From: Leptospirales bacterium
Lineage (GTDB): Bacteria > Spirochaetota > Leptospiria > Leptospirales > Leptonemataceae
Reading direction: 5' to 3'
Assembly: GCA_019694655.1 (NCBI GenBank)
Contig: JAIBBN010000009.1
Coordinates: forward strand, 61,379 to 125,378
DNA: 64,000 nt
Shown: positions 16,789 to 25,123 of the stretch, piece after piece
Numbering within the stretch: the first letter of the stretch is position 1
Layout of the letters: the number at the start of each line of letters is the position of its first letter
The notes under the pieces: model-generated
Databases searched by the model: none
What the model was told of the DNA's origin: nothing
The model's input: the letters and a program-made list of their open reading frames with translations, nothing else
Made by a program: the position numbers and the translations under genes

Positions 16789-18107
16789 CGCAGCGCTCCC
16801 GCCGGCGCCAATCGCTCACTGGCGATAGCGCGCAGCGTCGCAGCATCGTTTTCCAATTCGCCTTCCTTGACTCGTTGCAAAAATTCCGCCAGCAGTACGC
16901 CCATCGCCGGTCCCGGCGCCATGCCCATGGCGATCAGATCGTTGCCGTCAATCTGCAGGTCGCGGATCTTCAATTCAGCCTCTTCGCGCCGCAGCCGGTC
17001 TATATGACGGATCAATTCCTTGATGGCCCGGGGCAGCGCATGGCGTTTGCCGCTGCCCTTGCGGTCGGCAAGGCGCAGGCGAATCAGATCCTCCAGCACA
17101 TCCGGCGATACCCGCCGGGTAAAGCGGCGCACGGCTCGGTCCGTCCACTCATCGGTATAGTGGAACATGTGATTGCGCACCAGGAATCGTATGCGCCGGG
17201 CTTGCTGCGGATCAAAGCCGAAGCGTCGCAGGATTCGTTCGCTATGACGGGCGCTGACTACTTCATGGTTGTGGAAGCTTGCTTCCCCATCCGGTCCTTC
17301 GCGGCGCGTATCGACCTTGCCCAGATCGTGGAAGAGCGCGGCCAACCGCAGCGTGACATCGTTGCGCGGCGCGGCATCGCAGCTGTAGATGCTGTGATAG
17401 AAAATGTCATGGCTGTGATAGCGATTCTGATTGAGCCCGACGCCATGAGCCAGCTCCGGAAGGAACCATTTCAGGATATCAGTCTGCAGCAAATAAAGAA
17501 AGCCGCGGCTCGGCTTTCGACCGGACACCAGACGGCGTAGCTGGCGATTCAAAAATTTTCGACTCAGTTGTGTTGCAGCTTCAGGGCGAAAACTAATTCG
17601 CGCCCTCTGCAAATAGTCCTCAGGCAGTTCGAAATCAAGCATCGCCGCCGCGCCAATGGCCTGCAGCGCCGCCGCCGGCCCGGCTTCATCCTGAAGCGGG
17701 CGGAGTCGAGCCGCCTCCAGATCGGCAAGATCCGAAGCGTCCCCATGCCAGAGGCCGGCCTGCAAATCAAAGCGCAGCCGATCGATACTGTAGCGGCACT
17801 CCTGTCTGGCTGCTTCCTCGCTATGCAACAAGAGATGAAAATCGTCGTCAGGCGTTTCCAGATCAAGCCAGATGCGCCACTGCTCCCCGCTGCGCGCCTG
17901 CCGAATCCACCCCGGCGGCGGATCCTGCTGCCAGTGCTCAAGTCTTCGCTGCAATTGATCGGCTGGCAACACGGCGCGTGCGACCGGGGCGCCAGCGGCG
18001 AAAAACTTCAAGCTCTCGCCGGTCAAATGCGGCGCCGCGGGGCCAAGCGCTTTGAGCCATTGTAGCAACGCTGCAGGCGCCTCTATGGGTTCATAATTGG
18101 CCGACAT
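16785..18107 (-). CDS. CCA-adding-enzyme-like protein with HD domain and degenerate nucleotidyltransferase head
   Basis: A 440-residue protein laid out like a class II tRNA nucleotidyltransferase. Residues 1-115 sit where the catalytic head belongs, but the usual GGxVRD reads AAGAPVARA, no DxD pair is evident, and the RRDFTIN block reads CRYSIDRL. After it come GDASDLADLEAARLRPL (head-neck junction), a helical neck region ending KWFLPEL, and an HD phosphohydrolase domain with LAALFHDLGKVDTR near residue 280. The start at 18107 (MSANYEP) fits best; an in-frame ATG at 18152 would add 15 residues. It may be an HD phosphohydrolase or RNA-binding relic rather than a CCA enzyme. The downstream NrnA gene overlaps it by four bases. 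Confidence 0.75.
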   Translation of the reverse strand: MSANYEPIEAPAALLQWLKALGPAAPHLTGESLKFFAAGAPVARAVLPADQLQRRLEHWQQDPPPGWIRQARSGEQWRIWLDLETPDDDFHLLLHSEEAARQECRYSIDRLRFDLQAGLWHGDASDLADLEAARLRPLQDEAGPAAALQAIGAAAMLDFELPEDYLQRARISFRPEAATQLSRKFLNRQLRRLVSGRKPSRGFLYLLQTDILKWFLPELAHGVGLNQNRYHSHDIFYHSIYSCDAAPRNDVTLRLAALFHDLGKVDTRREGPDGEASFHNHEVVSARHSERILRRFGFDPQQARRIRFLVRNHMFHYTDEWTDRAVRRFTRRVSPDVLEDLIRLRLADRKGSGKRHALPRAIKELIRHIDRLRREEAELKIRDLQIDGNDLIAMGMAPGPAMGVLLAEFLQRVKEGELENDAATLRAIASERLAPAGALR

Positions 18108-18227
18108 GGTCGTCTCTGGAGCGCCGTACCGGCGCAAGTATTGGCATTCCATCGTCTTTCGGCGAGCTTGCTACCAAAAAATGTAGCAATGGCGCGTAGC
18201 CTGGCCCATCCGGTATAGCGCCACGCT

Positions 18228-18791
18228 ATGAGCGAACCCGCGTCAATCCCGGATCTGCCAGTCTTGATTTCCTCGGCGGCGGTGGCCGCCCGCATCAACG
18301 AAATGGCGCAGACGATTGCCGCAGATTACGCCGGCAAGGCGCTTACACTGGTTGGCATATTGAAGGGTGCATTTGTCTTCCTGGCGGACCTGTCGCGGCG
18401 CCTGCCGTTGCCGCTGTGGATCGACTTTATCGAGGTAAGCTCCTACGGCGCGGCGGCAAGCAGCTCCGGGGCCGTGAAGCTGGTGCGCGATCTAAGCCAC
18501 GATCCGGCCGGCAGGCACATCCTGCTGGTGGAAGATATTGTGGATACCGGCCTGACCATGCACTACCTCTACGACATGTTTCGCGCACGCGGCGCCCTAT
18601 CAGTGGAGGCTGCGGCGCTACTGGTGCGTTCCGGGAAACGCAGCGGCCTGCCGGGACTGCGCTATACAGGATTTGAACTCGATACAGAAGCCTTTGTTGC
18701 TGGCTACGGCATGGATTATTCCGGGTTGTTTCGCAATATACCGGACGTTGTTCGTCTTGATGAACCCTCGCGCTTTGATTCGCTGCGCTGA
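18228..18791 (+). CDS. hpt: Hypoxanthine phosphoribosyltransferase
   Basis: A 187-residue purine-salvage enzyme that joins hypoxanthine or guanine to PRPP. The PRPP-binding signature LLVEDIVDTGLTMHYL is at residues 100-115, with the acidic pair ED and the loop DTGLT. Upstream, LTLVGILKGAFVFLADL (about 40-56) is the usual PPi-binding loop. FVAGYGMDYSGLFRNIPDV near the end is the purine-binding block. Length fits the family. It is divergent from the HD-domain operon and convergent with the GT4 glycosyltransferase gene. Confidence 0.94.
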   Translation: MSEPASIPDLPVLISSAAVAARINEMAQTIAADYAGKALTLVGILKGAFVFLADLSRRLPLPLWIDFIEVSSYGAAASSSGAVKLVRDLSHDPAGRHILLVEDIVDTGLTMHYLYDMFRARGALSVEAAALLVRSGKRSGLPGLRYTGFELDTEAFVAGYGMDYSGLFRNIPDVVRLDEPSRFDSLR

Positions 18792-18827
18792 AGATTCGCC
18801 GCCGCCGCTTGGAGCGGGCGAGGGCAT

Positions 18828-20063
18828 TCAGGCGTGGAGTTTTCGCTCCGCTACCAGTCGGTAGACGGTCTCCAGTTTGTCCGCGCATTTGTTGATTTCG
18901 TGTTCGCTGGCAATTTCCAGGCTGCGCTCGGAAAAACGGCGGAACATGGCCGCGTCGCTGACCAGTTCGATGGCGCGCTCGGCCATGCGAATGTGATCAA
19001 AGGGCTCCACTATGAAGCCGTTGCGGTTGTCATGAATCAGCTCTGGCAACGCGAAGGCGTCGACGCCAATGCAGGGTAGGCCGCAGGCCATAGATTCGAG
19101 AACAACCAATCCTTGCGTTTCCATGGTTGAGGCCGTGATCTGTACGTCATATTGCGGGTAAAGATCGGGCAAGTCCTCGTGCTTTACGAATCCGTGAAAG
19201 CGAACATGGCCGGCGATGTCGAGGTGGTTGGCTTCAATCTTAAGCGAGGTTATGGCCGGTCCGTCGCCAACTATGTCCAGAGTGGCATCCGGAATTTTCT
19301 CGCGCACCAGGGCAAAAGCCTTCAACACCACCTCGCAGTTTTTTTCATAGGAAATGCGGCCCACGTGCAGGAAGCGAGGCGGGCTGGCCGGACGATCCTT
19401 TACCGAGCCGCGGAATTTGGTCAGGTCCATGCCATTGGAGACGACTTCAACCGGCTTGCGCAGCCCGGACTCGATCAACTCCTCGCGAATCAGGTGGCTG
19501 GGGCTGATGACCAGTTCGCATTGATCGTACATGCGGTTGACCAGGTTCATGATGATTCGCTTTTTGAGGCTCTTGGCTTCCTTGCGCTCTACTTTGTCCA
19601 AACGCTTCTTCACTTTCTTATTCGAAGTGAAGTAATTCAACAAGGTATCTACTTTGAGCAATCGATAAAGCGATACATAGGTTTCTTGTTCGGAGACCAG
19701 GGTGTGGTAGGTCCCGATTAGCGGCACGCCATACATGCGCGCCGCCAGCACGCCATACTGGCCCAGCAGGCCGGGCGATTGTATGTGGATTAAGTCCGCC
19801 CTGGGTTCGGTCATTGCCTTGCGGATTTTCTTCTGCGAAGGCAGGACCACCTTGATTTCGGGATAAGAAGGCAGCGGCGCATTCTTGAAGCGCAGGATCT
19901 CAACGCCCGACGGCGGCGAAATGGATTCCGTTGCCTCGTACTCCGGCGCGCAGATTGTCACATGGTGGCCGCGGGCCGCAAGCAGGCGCGAGAAATTACT
20001 GACCGAAATGCCGACGCCATCGATCTTGGGGAGGTAGGTATCTGTAAAGATTACGATATTCAT
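18828..20063 (-). CDS. GT4 family glycosyltransferase
   Basis: A 411-residue GT-B enzyme without signal peptide. It starts MNIVIFTDTYLPKIDGVGIS, with an acceptor-binding N-terminal fold, and continues into the donor domain at RFLHVGRISYEKN near residue 229. The E-x7-E motif of family 4 is ETQGLVVLE near 313-321. The overall layout, including the positively charged stretch KKVKKRLDKVERKEAKSLKK near 147-166, resembles membrane-associated enzymes that glycosylate diacylglycerol, such as monoglucosyldiacylglycerol synthases. The acceptor is thus possibly a lipid, but not proven. It overlaps by four bases the upstream membrane-protein gene, indicating an operon of two. Confidence 0.87.
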   Translation of the reverse strand: MNIVIFTDTYLPKIDGVGISVSNFSRLLAARGHHVTICAPEYEATESISPPSGVEILRFKNAPLPSYPEIKVVLPSQKKIRKAMTEPRADLIHIQSPGLLGQYGVLAARMYGVPLIGTYHTLVSEQETYVSLYRLLKVDTLLNYFTSNKKVKKRLDKVERKEAKSLKKRIIMNLVNRMYDQCELVISPSHLIREELIESGLRKPVEVVSNGMDLTKFRGSVKDRPASPPRFLHVGRISYEKNCEVVLKAFALVREKIPDATLDIVGDGPAITSLKIEANHLDIAGHVRFHGFVKHEDLPDLYPQYDVQITASTMETQGLVVLESMACGLPCIGVDAFALPELIHDNRNGFIVEPFDHIRMAERAIELVSDAAMFRRFSERSLEIASEHEINKCADKLETVYRLVAERKLHA

Positions 20064-20503
20064 GGGCTGCTCTCCTGGGCTGGGCTTTCCGCAGGCGCTT
20101 CAATGGGCCGCAGTTCATCTTTGAAAGACTGACGCAGGGGTTCCAGATCGTTGCGCAAGCTGTCAACATAGAACCAGCGAGTATAGCCAGTACAACCGTA
20201 GTAAAGCGCAAGCGACAGGATGGAAGCGTAAGCGCTCATGCGCAGGGAGCGCATAGCGCGACGCGTCCCCCCATGGCTGCGCAGGAATTCGCGCGTGAAA
20301 CGGCCAGGCAATCGGGCGGCAGGATCGGCGGCCTCGCCTTGCGCCCGCGGATAGAGCGCCACCACCAGCGCCGCCAGCAAGGCTGTCAGCGCCGCCAGAG
20401 TTAAGACGGTCGTAAGCAGCAGCGGCACAAAGGCCAGGGTCAGCGAAAGAATCGCGACAGGCTGCAGCAGAAAGGCGGACCAATCGAAGAGAAAGCGCCG
20501 CAT
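20060..20503 (-). CDS. Small polytopic membrane protein
   Basis: A 147-residue protein with two or three hydrophobic helices: residues 10-30, about 32-50, and about 89-105. The C terminus is polar and ends in Glu/Pro/Ala. I do not recognise a family. Its stop overlaps the ATG of the GT4 gene by four bases (ATGA), so the two are translationally coupled and may act together at the membrane. Confidence 0.65.
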   Translation of the reverse strand: MRRFLFDWSAFLLQPVAILSLTLAFVPLLLTTVLTLAALTALLAALVVALYPRAQGEAADPAARLPGRFTREFLRSHGGTRRAMRSLRMSAYASILSLALYYGCTGYTRWFYVDSLRNDLEPLRQSFKDELRPIEAPAESPAQESSP

Positions 20504-20614
20504 CGTTGCCTACAGCCGCCGGTCAGCCGGTCGAGCTGCAACCGTTTTCAGATCGCTGGCGGTAAATTACGTGACAGCGCAATTGCCCGGAAATCGCATC
20601 TCCTGAGACAGGTC

Positions 20615-20650
20615 CCCGCCCCTTCGGCGGGAGCGGGCGGCAGGGCCGCC
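20615..20650 (+). promoter_or_regulatory. Two hairpins in the tpx leader
   Basis: Two GC-rich hairpins lie just before the tpx ribosome site: CCCGCC/GGCGGG (20615-20620 and 20626-20631) and GGCGGC/GCCGCC (20636-20641 and 20645-20650). No T-run follows, so they are not terminators for tpx transcription. The AGGAG site at 20659-20663 follows nine bases later. They could stabilise the transcript or be bound by a regulator. Confidence 0.4.
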
Positions 20651-20671
20651 TCTCAATCAGGAGTTTGAAGC

Positions 20672-21184
20672 ATGGCTACAGTGACCCATAAAGGCGCAAC
20701 CCTGCGGTTGGAAGGCGATTTGCCTGCCGTCGGTCAGAATGCCCCCGACTTTAAGGTCGTTCGTGATGATTTGAGCGAGGTCTCGCTAAAGGATTTCAAC
20801 GGCAAGGTGAAGGTGCTGGTCGCTGTGCCCAGCCTGGATACTCCCGTCTGCGCCAAAGAAACCCGCGAATTCAATGCGCGCGCTTCGGCGCTCAAGGATA
20901 CAGCGGTCATCGTCGTTTCTGGCGATCTGCCGTTCGCCATGAAGCGTTTCTGTTCGACGGAGGGTCTGGCGAATGTCACTCCTGGCTCGCAGTTTCGAGA
21001 CGCCGCATTTTCGCGAAGCTACGGCACTTTGATAGCTGAAGGCGGACTGCGCGGACTCTCAGCGCGCGCTGTGTTTGTCGTCGATAAGAATGATCGACTG
21101 AGCTACGTCGAGTTGGTCCCCGATATTGCGCAAGAGCCAAATTACGAGCAGGCGCTCAAGGCGGCGGCCTCCGCGGCCGGCTGA
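20672..21184 (+). CDS. tpx: Thiol peroxidase (Tpx)
   Basis: A 170-residue atypical 2-Cys peroxiredoxin that reduces hydroperoxides using thioredoxin. The peroxidatic Cys60 lies in [16 protein letters not shown], the Tpx signature, and the resolving Cys94 in RFCSTEGL, the spacing seen in the family (about 61 and 95). The C-terminal block [16 protein letters not shown] is typical. The ATG at 20672 has an AGGAG ribosome site eight bases upstream. A 168-base spacer with two hairpins separates it from the divergent membrane-protein gene. Confidence 0.96.
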   Translation: MATVTHKGATLRLEGDLPAVGQNAPDFKVVRDDLSEVSLKDFNGKVKVLVAVPSLDTPVCAKETREFNARASALKDTAVIVVSGDLPFAMKRFCSTEGLANVTPGSQFRDAAFSRSYGTLIAEGGLRGLSARAVFVVDKNDRLSYVELVPDIAQEPNYEQALKAAASAAG

Positions 21185-21210
21185 TTGCGCTGCTCTGGCA
21201 ACCGATCGCC

Positions 21211-21801
21211 ATGCAGCTAGCCGCGGCAGTTGAGCATCTGCGCCGCATCTTCGCCGATCCAAACACGGCGGCGCTGGAGCTGATTGCCGCTGTCGCGCCG
21301 CGCGCTCGAGAGATGATCTGGCGCTGGCACCTGCCGCTCCTATTGCTAACAACGATTGCGGCAATCCTCTCGCCACTGAGCTGGATCTTTTCCGGCGGCC
21401 CTGGTTGGAAAATGGCCCTGGCGCCTGCTCTAACTGCCTGTGGGGCGATGCTGGCGTCTATGGCCTTCGATCGTCTTTTGCTCTACGGCCAGCATCCTGT
21501 CCTGGAAAACCTGGACCAGCCGCCGATCGAGAATGTTGCACTGTATCTTCAATTGCCAGCCCTCTCTTTGGGGCTGCTGGCTGTGGTCCATCCTTTGCTG
21601 GGTTTGATGGGCGTTGTGGCTGGCGCCGCCTACTGCCTCTGGCTGGCGGTTGGCGTTCTGGGGAGATTGTACCACCGTAGCGCCGCGCGCATTTTGACCT
21701 CGCTGATTGGCGCGCTGGTCTTGCTGATGTTGCCATTACTTTTGTTTCTGTTGCTGACCAATCTGATCAGCGCCGTGCGCCTCTGGCGTGCGTTCAGTTG
21801 A
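21211..21801 (+). CDS. Membrane protein, YIP1-like
   Basis: A 196-residue protein with about five hydrophobic helices: near residues 36-52, 60-80, 107-125, 128-150 and 155-180. A soluble N-terminal segment (residues 1-30) precedes them. The spacing resembles YIP1 or DUF1282-type proteins but no diagnostic motif is seen. The gene lies between tpx and mpl on the same strand, 26 bases after tpx. The assignment is tentative. Confidence 0.65.
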   Translation: MQLAAAVEHLRRIFADPNTAALELIAAVAPRAREMIWRWHLPLLLLTTIAAILSPLSWIFSGGPGWKMALAPALTACGAMLASMAFDRLLLYGQHPVLENLDQPPIENVALYLQLPALSLGLLAVVHPLLGLMGVVAGAAYCLWLAVGVLGRLYHRSAARILTSLIGALVLLMLPLLLFLLLTNLISAVRLWRAFS

Positions 21802-21824
21802 GCTAGCGGATTGGGGGGAGAAAC

Positions 21825-23288
21825 ATGCGCATCCATCTGATAGGCATTGGCGGCGTGGCAATGGGCAATCTGGCCGCCATGCTGCGCGATCTGGGACATC
21901 AGGTCAGCGGATCGGACAAGGCGCTGTACCCGCCGATGTCCGATCGGCTCAAGGATTGGAAGATCGAGGCGCGCCCCTTTGGCGAGTCCAACCTGAAGGG
22001 CGCCGAGCTGGTAGTGGTTGGCAATGCCGTCTCTCGCGGCAATATCGAGGTAGAGACCATGCTCAATCTGGGGCTGCCCTATTTGAGCATGCCCCAGGCC
22101 TTGCGCGAGTTCGCCCTCAAGGACAAGCAGGTGGTGGTCATTGCCGGAACGCATGGCAAGACCACGACTACCTTCCTGGTCGATCATGTGCTGGCTCATG
22201 GCAAGGAAGGCAAGCCCGGACTATTTGCCGGAGGCGTTCGCGCCGATGGCATGGATGGGTTTCGCATCTCGCCGCGCTCGCCGTACTTTGTGATCGAGGG
22301 CGATGAATACGACACCGCCTTTTTTGACAGAGGTCCGAAATTTCTGCACTATCGACCGCGCTTCCTGGCGCTTACAGCCATCGAGTATGACCACGCTGAC
22401 ATCTATCCCGATGAAGCGTCCTATATGCAGAGTTACCAGCGTCTGCTGCGCCTGATTCCGTCGCAAGGTCTGGTGGTGGCCTGCGCCAGCGATGCCGGCG
22501 TGCGCGCCGCGCTGGATCACTATGATCTGGCGCCCGTCGAGTGGTACGCATCCAAAGAATTTGCGGCGCTCAAGCAAAAGCTATCGCCCCATGGAAAGGT
22601 GCAGACCTTCACCCGCGTCGGTCGCAGCGTCTCCTTTGATTTTCCGGGCCGCCTGGAGCGCTTTGCCCTGATTGGCGCTCACAACACCGGCAATGCTCTG
22701 GCTGCGGCCCTGATCGGCCGGCAGGTTGGAGTCCCCCAGGAGAAGATTCGTGAAGCGCTGGTCAGTTTTCCGGGAGTCCTGCGCCGTCAGCAAGTGCGTG
22801 TGGAGACCGATCGCAGCAAGGGCGCCGGAGGGCCGGTCACCTTTATAGAAGACTTCGCTCATCATCCCACGGCGGTCGCGGCAACCATCGCCGCCTTGCG
22901 CGAGGCCTATCCCGGTCGCCGCGTCCACGCGCTCTTTGAGCCGCGCAGCGCCTCCAGTCATCGGTCTGTGTTTCACAAGCAATATGCAACTGCCTTTGCT
23001 CAGGCCGATTCCGCCTACCTCTGCGATGTCTTCGATCGCAACAAGGTCGAGGCCGGCCTGCGTCTGGACGTAAAGAAATTGGTCGCCGATATCAAGACGC
23101 AGTCGGCAAAGCGCGGCAAGGCGGCGCGCGGTTTTGAGGCGCAGTTTGCCCGCGATCCTGATGCGCTGGTCGAGGTCTTTCGCAAGCGCTTCAAGCCATC
23201 CGCAGATGGCGATGTGGTTGTGGCGATGTCCAACGGGGCCTTTGGCGGCATCTACAAGAAGGTCGACGAGTTCATTCGCGGCGTTTAG
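21825..23288 (+). CDS. mpl: Murein tripeptide ligase (Mpl)
   Basis: A 487-residue Mur ligase that attaches recycled L-Ala-gamma-D-Glu-meso-Dap tripeptide to UDP-MurNAc. It starts MRIHLIGIGGVAMGNLA, with the Rossmann glycine loop, and then GSDKALYPPMSDRL, where the YPPMS segment distinguishes Mpl from MurC. The ATP-binding loop VIAGTHGKTTTTFLVD is at residues 105-120. EGDEYDTAFFDRGPKFLHY near 158-176 and FIEDFAHHPTAVAAT near 342-356 are further Mur motifs. ATG at 21825 follows GGGGGAG. It implies that the organism recycles Dap-type peptidoglycan peptides. Confidence 0.92.
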   Translation: MRIHLIGIGGVAMGNLAAMLRDLGHQVSGSDKALYPPMSDRLKDWKIEARPFGESNLKGAELVVVGNAVSRGNIEVETMLNLGLPYLSMPQALREFALKDKQVVVIAGTHGKTTTTFLVDHVLAHGKEGKPGLFAGGVRADGMDGFRISPRSPYFVIEGDEYDTAFFDRGPKFLHYRPRFLALTAIEYDHADIYPDEASYMQSYQRLLRLIPSQGLVVACASDAGVRAALDHYDLAPVEWYASKEFAALKQKLSPHGKVQTFTRVGRSVSFDFPGRLERFALIGAHNTGNALAAALIGRQVGVPQEKIREALVSFPGVLRRQQVRVETDRSKGAGGPVTFIEDFAHHPTAVAATIAALREAYPGRRVHALFEPRSASSHRSVFHKQYATAFAQADSAYLCDVFDRNKVEAGLRLDVKKLVADIKTQSAKRGKAARGFEAQFARDPDALVEVFRKRFKPSADGDVVVAMSNGAFGGIYKKVDEFIRGV

Positions 23289-23392
23289 CCAGGGCAGGGC
23301 TAGGTTGCGGCGCCTAGCTGCAAGCGCTGGCTGCAGGAAAGGTTCGCCGCGCATTGGTTGACCGGTCTTGCGGGAGGCGCTACGATCGGCAG

Positions 23393-24001
23393 GTGAATCG
23401 ATTCCGACGCAATCGCACTCTGCTCCTGATTCAGTCGACGACGGCTGCGCTGCTGATGCTCCTGCCACTGGCCTGTGTCAGCAACGCCGAGCGCCAGCGC
23501 GCTATGGACAACATGGCAGCACTGGAAGCAAGGCTTGAGGAGCGCAGTACAGAGCGCGATCAGGCCCGACAGGAGCGCGACCGCCTGGCCGAAAAGGAAA
23601 TGGCAATGCGCAGCACAGACGCGCAGCAGCAGATGCAGATCAAGTCTCTGCAGTCGGAGATCCGGGGACTGAAGGCGCGCATCGCACAGCTTGGCCAGCA
23701 GCTGCAGCGGGCCCGGGCCGCCAGTCGACGCGCCACAACTTCTGCGCCCACGGCCGCCCGCGGAACGCCGACGGCGTCGTCGCCGGCTGCATCCGCGTCG
23801 GCTTCAGTTGCGGACCGCAACACTGTAGAGCAATTGCGCCGCGATCTCGGCGGGGATATCCGCGTGGAACGCATCGACGGTCAGCTGCGCATTACGATCG
23901 AAAATCGAAGAGTCGTACTCTTGGTGGAGGATCAAGCGGCAAACGGACGCGGCGCCGCAGCTGAAGGAATGGCCGCCGACGGGCCGGACCTGCGCCGTTA
24001 G
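23393..24001 (+). CDS. Coiled-coil lipoprotein
   Basis: A 202-residue predicted lipoprotein starting at GTG. The signal peptide has a basic start (NRFRRNR), a hydrophobic core and the lipobox PLAC (Cys28). Residues 32-110 form a long coiled coil with heptad repeats (LEARLEERSTERDQARQERD). A low-complexity Ala/Ser/Thr/Pro linker follows, then a small C-terminal domain (LRRDLGGDIRVERIDGQLRI). This resembles envelope lipoproteins that tie the membrane to peptidoglycan, but that is inference. It lies 104 bases after mpl and 18 before the next gene. Confidence 0.72.
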   Translation: MNRFRRNRTLLLIQSTTAALLMLLPLACVSNAERQRAMDNMAALEARLEERSTERDQARQERDRLAEKEMAMRSTDAQQQMQIKSLQSEIRGLKARIAQLGQQLQRARAASRRATTSAPTAARGTPTASSPAASASASVADRNTVEQLRRDLGGDIRVERIDGQLRITIENRRVVLLVEDQAANGRGAAAEGMAADGPDLRR

Positions 24002-24019
24002 CGCGGGGCGGAGAGTGCG

Positions 24020-24439
24020 GTGCGCGACTACATATTGCACTTGATTGAACAATTTGTGATCGCTCTGGCGCGAGCGATGGGACTGCTGCGCGATGGCGAT
24101 CAGCTGCAGGCCCGGATGGCGCTGGAAAACATGTACCGTCAGTACCTTGGACTGCCGCCGGAAACGGTGCAGGCGCTCGGCCTGGGGCCCCTGCTGGCAT
24201 TGATCAGCGCCGACCCCGATCGCTTTGCAGAGCGCGCCTATATGCTTTCCGGCATGCTGCGCCTGCATGCCCTGCTGCTTGGGCCGTCCGGCGCCGCCTG
24301 CAATCTGATGGAGCGTGCGCTGGAGGTCGCCAAAGAGGGAGAGGCTCGAGGAGGCGATTCCTGGCGGGAGCGTTTCCAGGAGATGGAACCGGGGATGCGC
24401 GAGGAACTGGCCGCGCTGCAGTCGACAACACAAAAATAG
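24020..24439 (+). CDS. Small helical protein (DUF6483-like)
   Basis: A 139-residue helical protein starting at GTG: MRDYILHLIEQFVIALARAM. The amphipathic start followed by repeat-like helices (MALENMYRQYLGLPPETV, then LISADPDRFAERAYMLS) resembles DUF6483, a family of unknown function; I hold this loosely. There is no signal peptide. GGAG lies at good spacing before the GTG. It sits between the coiled-coil lipoprotein gene and the uracil-DNA glycosylase gene. Confidence 0.65.
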   Translation: MRDYILHLIEQFVIALARAMGLLRDGDQLQARMALENMYRQYLGLPPETVQALGLGPLLALISADPDRFAERAYMLSGMLRLHALLLGPSGAACNLMERALEVAKEGEARGGDSWRERFQEMEPGMREELAALQSTTQK

Positions 24440-24483
24440 CTTGGACCTTGAGCTGCGCGGGAAGGCTCTGCAACCTGGTCGAA

Positions 24484-25098
24484 ATGAGCGAAGCTGGAAA
24501 AGAAAAGCTGCAAATGCTTTCGGCCTTACAGGCCGAGGTTGCGCAATGTCGTAAGTGTCAGCTCTGCGAGACGCGGACCCAGACAGTGTTTGGCGAGGGC
24601 GATGCCAATTCGGCGATTCTTTTTGTGGGCGAGGGTCCAGGCCGTCAGGAAGATTTAAGCGGGCGTCCCTTTGTCGGCCGCGCTGGCGAATTGCTAACGC
24701 GCATTATTGAGCAGGGGATGGGCGTCCCGCGGCAGACGGTCTACATTGCAAATATTGTCAAATGTCGACCGACAGTGGATATGAAGTTCGAAAAGGATCG
24801 GGCCCCCGCCGCTGATGAAACCGCCGCTTGCGCGCCCTACCTGGATCGTCAGATTGCCATCATCAAACCGCGCGCCATCGTCGCCCTGGGCGGCCCATCA
24901 GCAAAGCATCTGCTGGCGACCGATGTTGGCATCACGCGTTTGCGCGGACACTGGGGCGAGCGGCAGGGCACGCCAGTCATGCCCACCTTCCACCCCAGCT
25001 ACGTCTTACGCAATGGCGGCGATCGATCGCCCTTGCGTCGCGAAGTCTGGGAAGACATCAAGCTGGTGATGCGTCGCGTTGGCTGGGAGACGCCCTGA
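24484..25098 (+). CDS. Family 4 uracil-DNA glycosylase
   Basis: A 204-residue base-excision-repair enzyme with a 4Fe-4S cluster. Candidate cluster ligands are Cys22 and Cys25 (CRKC), Cys94 (IVKCRP) and Cys116 (AACAPYL), with an extra Cys28. The active-site block GEGPGRQEDLSGRPFVGRAG (residues 50-69) matches the family 4 GE.PG...D..G.PFVG.AG motif, and MPTFHPSYVLRN near the end carries the His of the leucine-loop motif. The ATG at 24484 (MSEAGKEK) is better than the upstream TTG. It should remove uracil from DNA, typical of thermophiles and many other bacteria. Confidence 0.93.
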   Translation: MSEAGKEKLQMLSALQAEVAQCRKCQLCETRTQTVFGEGDANSAILFVGEGPGRQEDLSGRPFVGRAGELLTRIIEQGMGVPRQTVYIANIVKCRPTVDMKFEKDRAPAADETAACAPYLDRQIAIIKPRAIVALGGPSAKHLLATDVGITRLRGHWGERQGTPVMPTFHPSYVLRNGGDRSPLRREVWEDIKLVMRRVGWETP

Positions 25099-25123
25099 AG
25101 CGTCGATTTCCGAGTAAGCGATC

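Noticed and set aside
21825..23288. MurC instead of Mpl
   Set aside because: The YPPMS segment and overall pattern fit the tripeptide ligase better than MurC.
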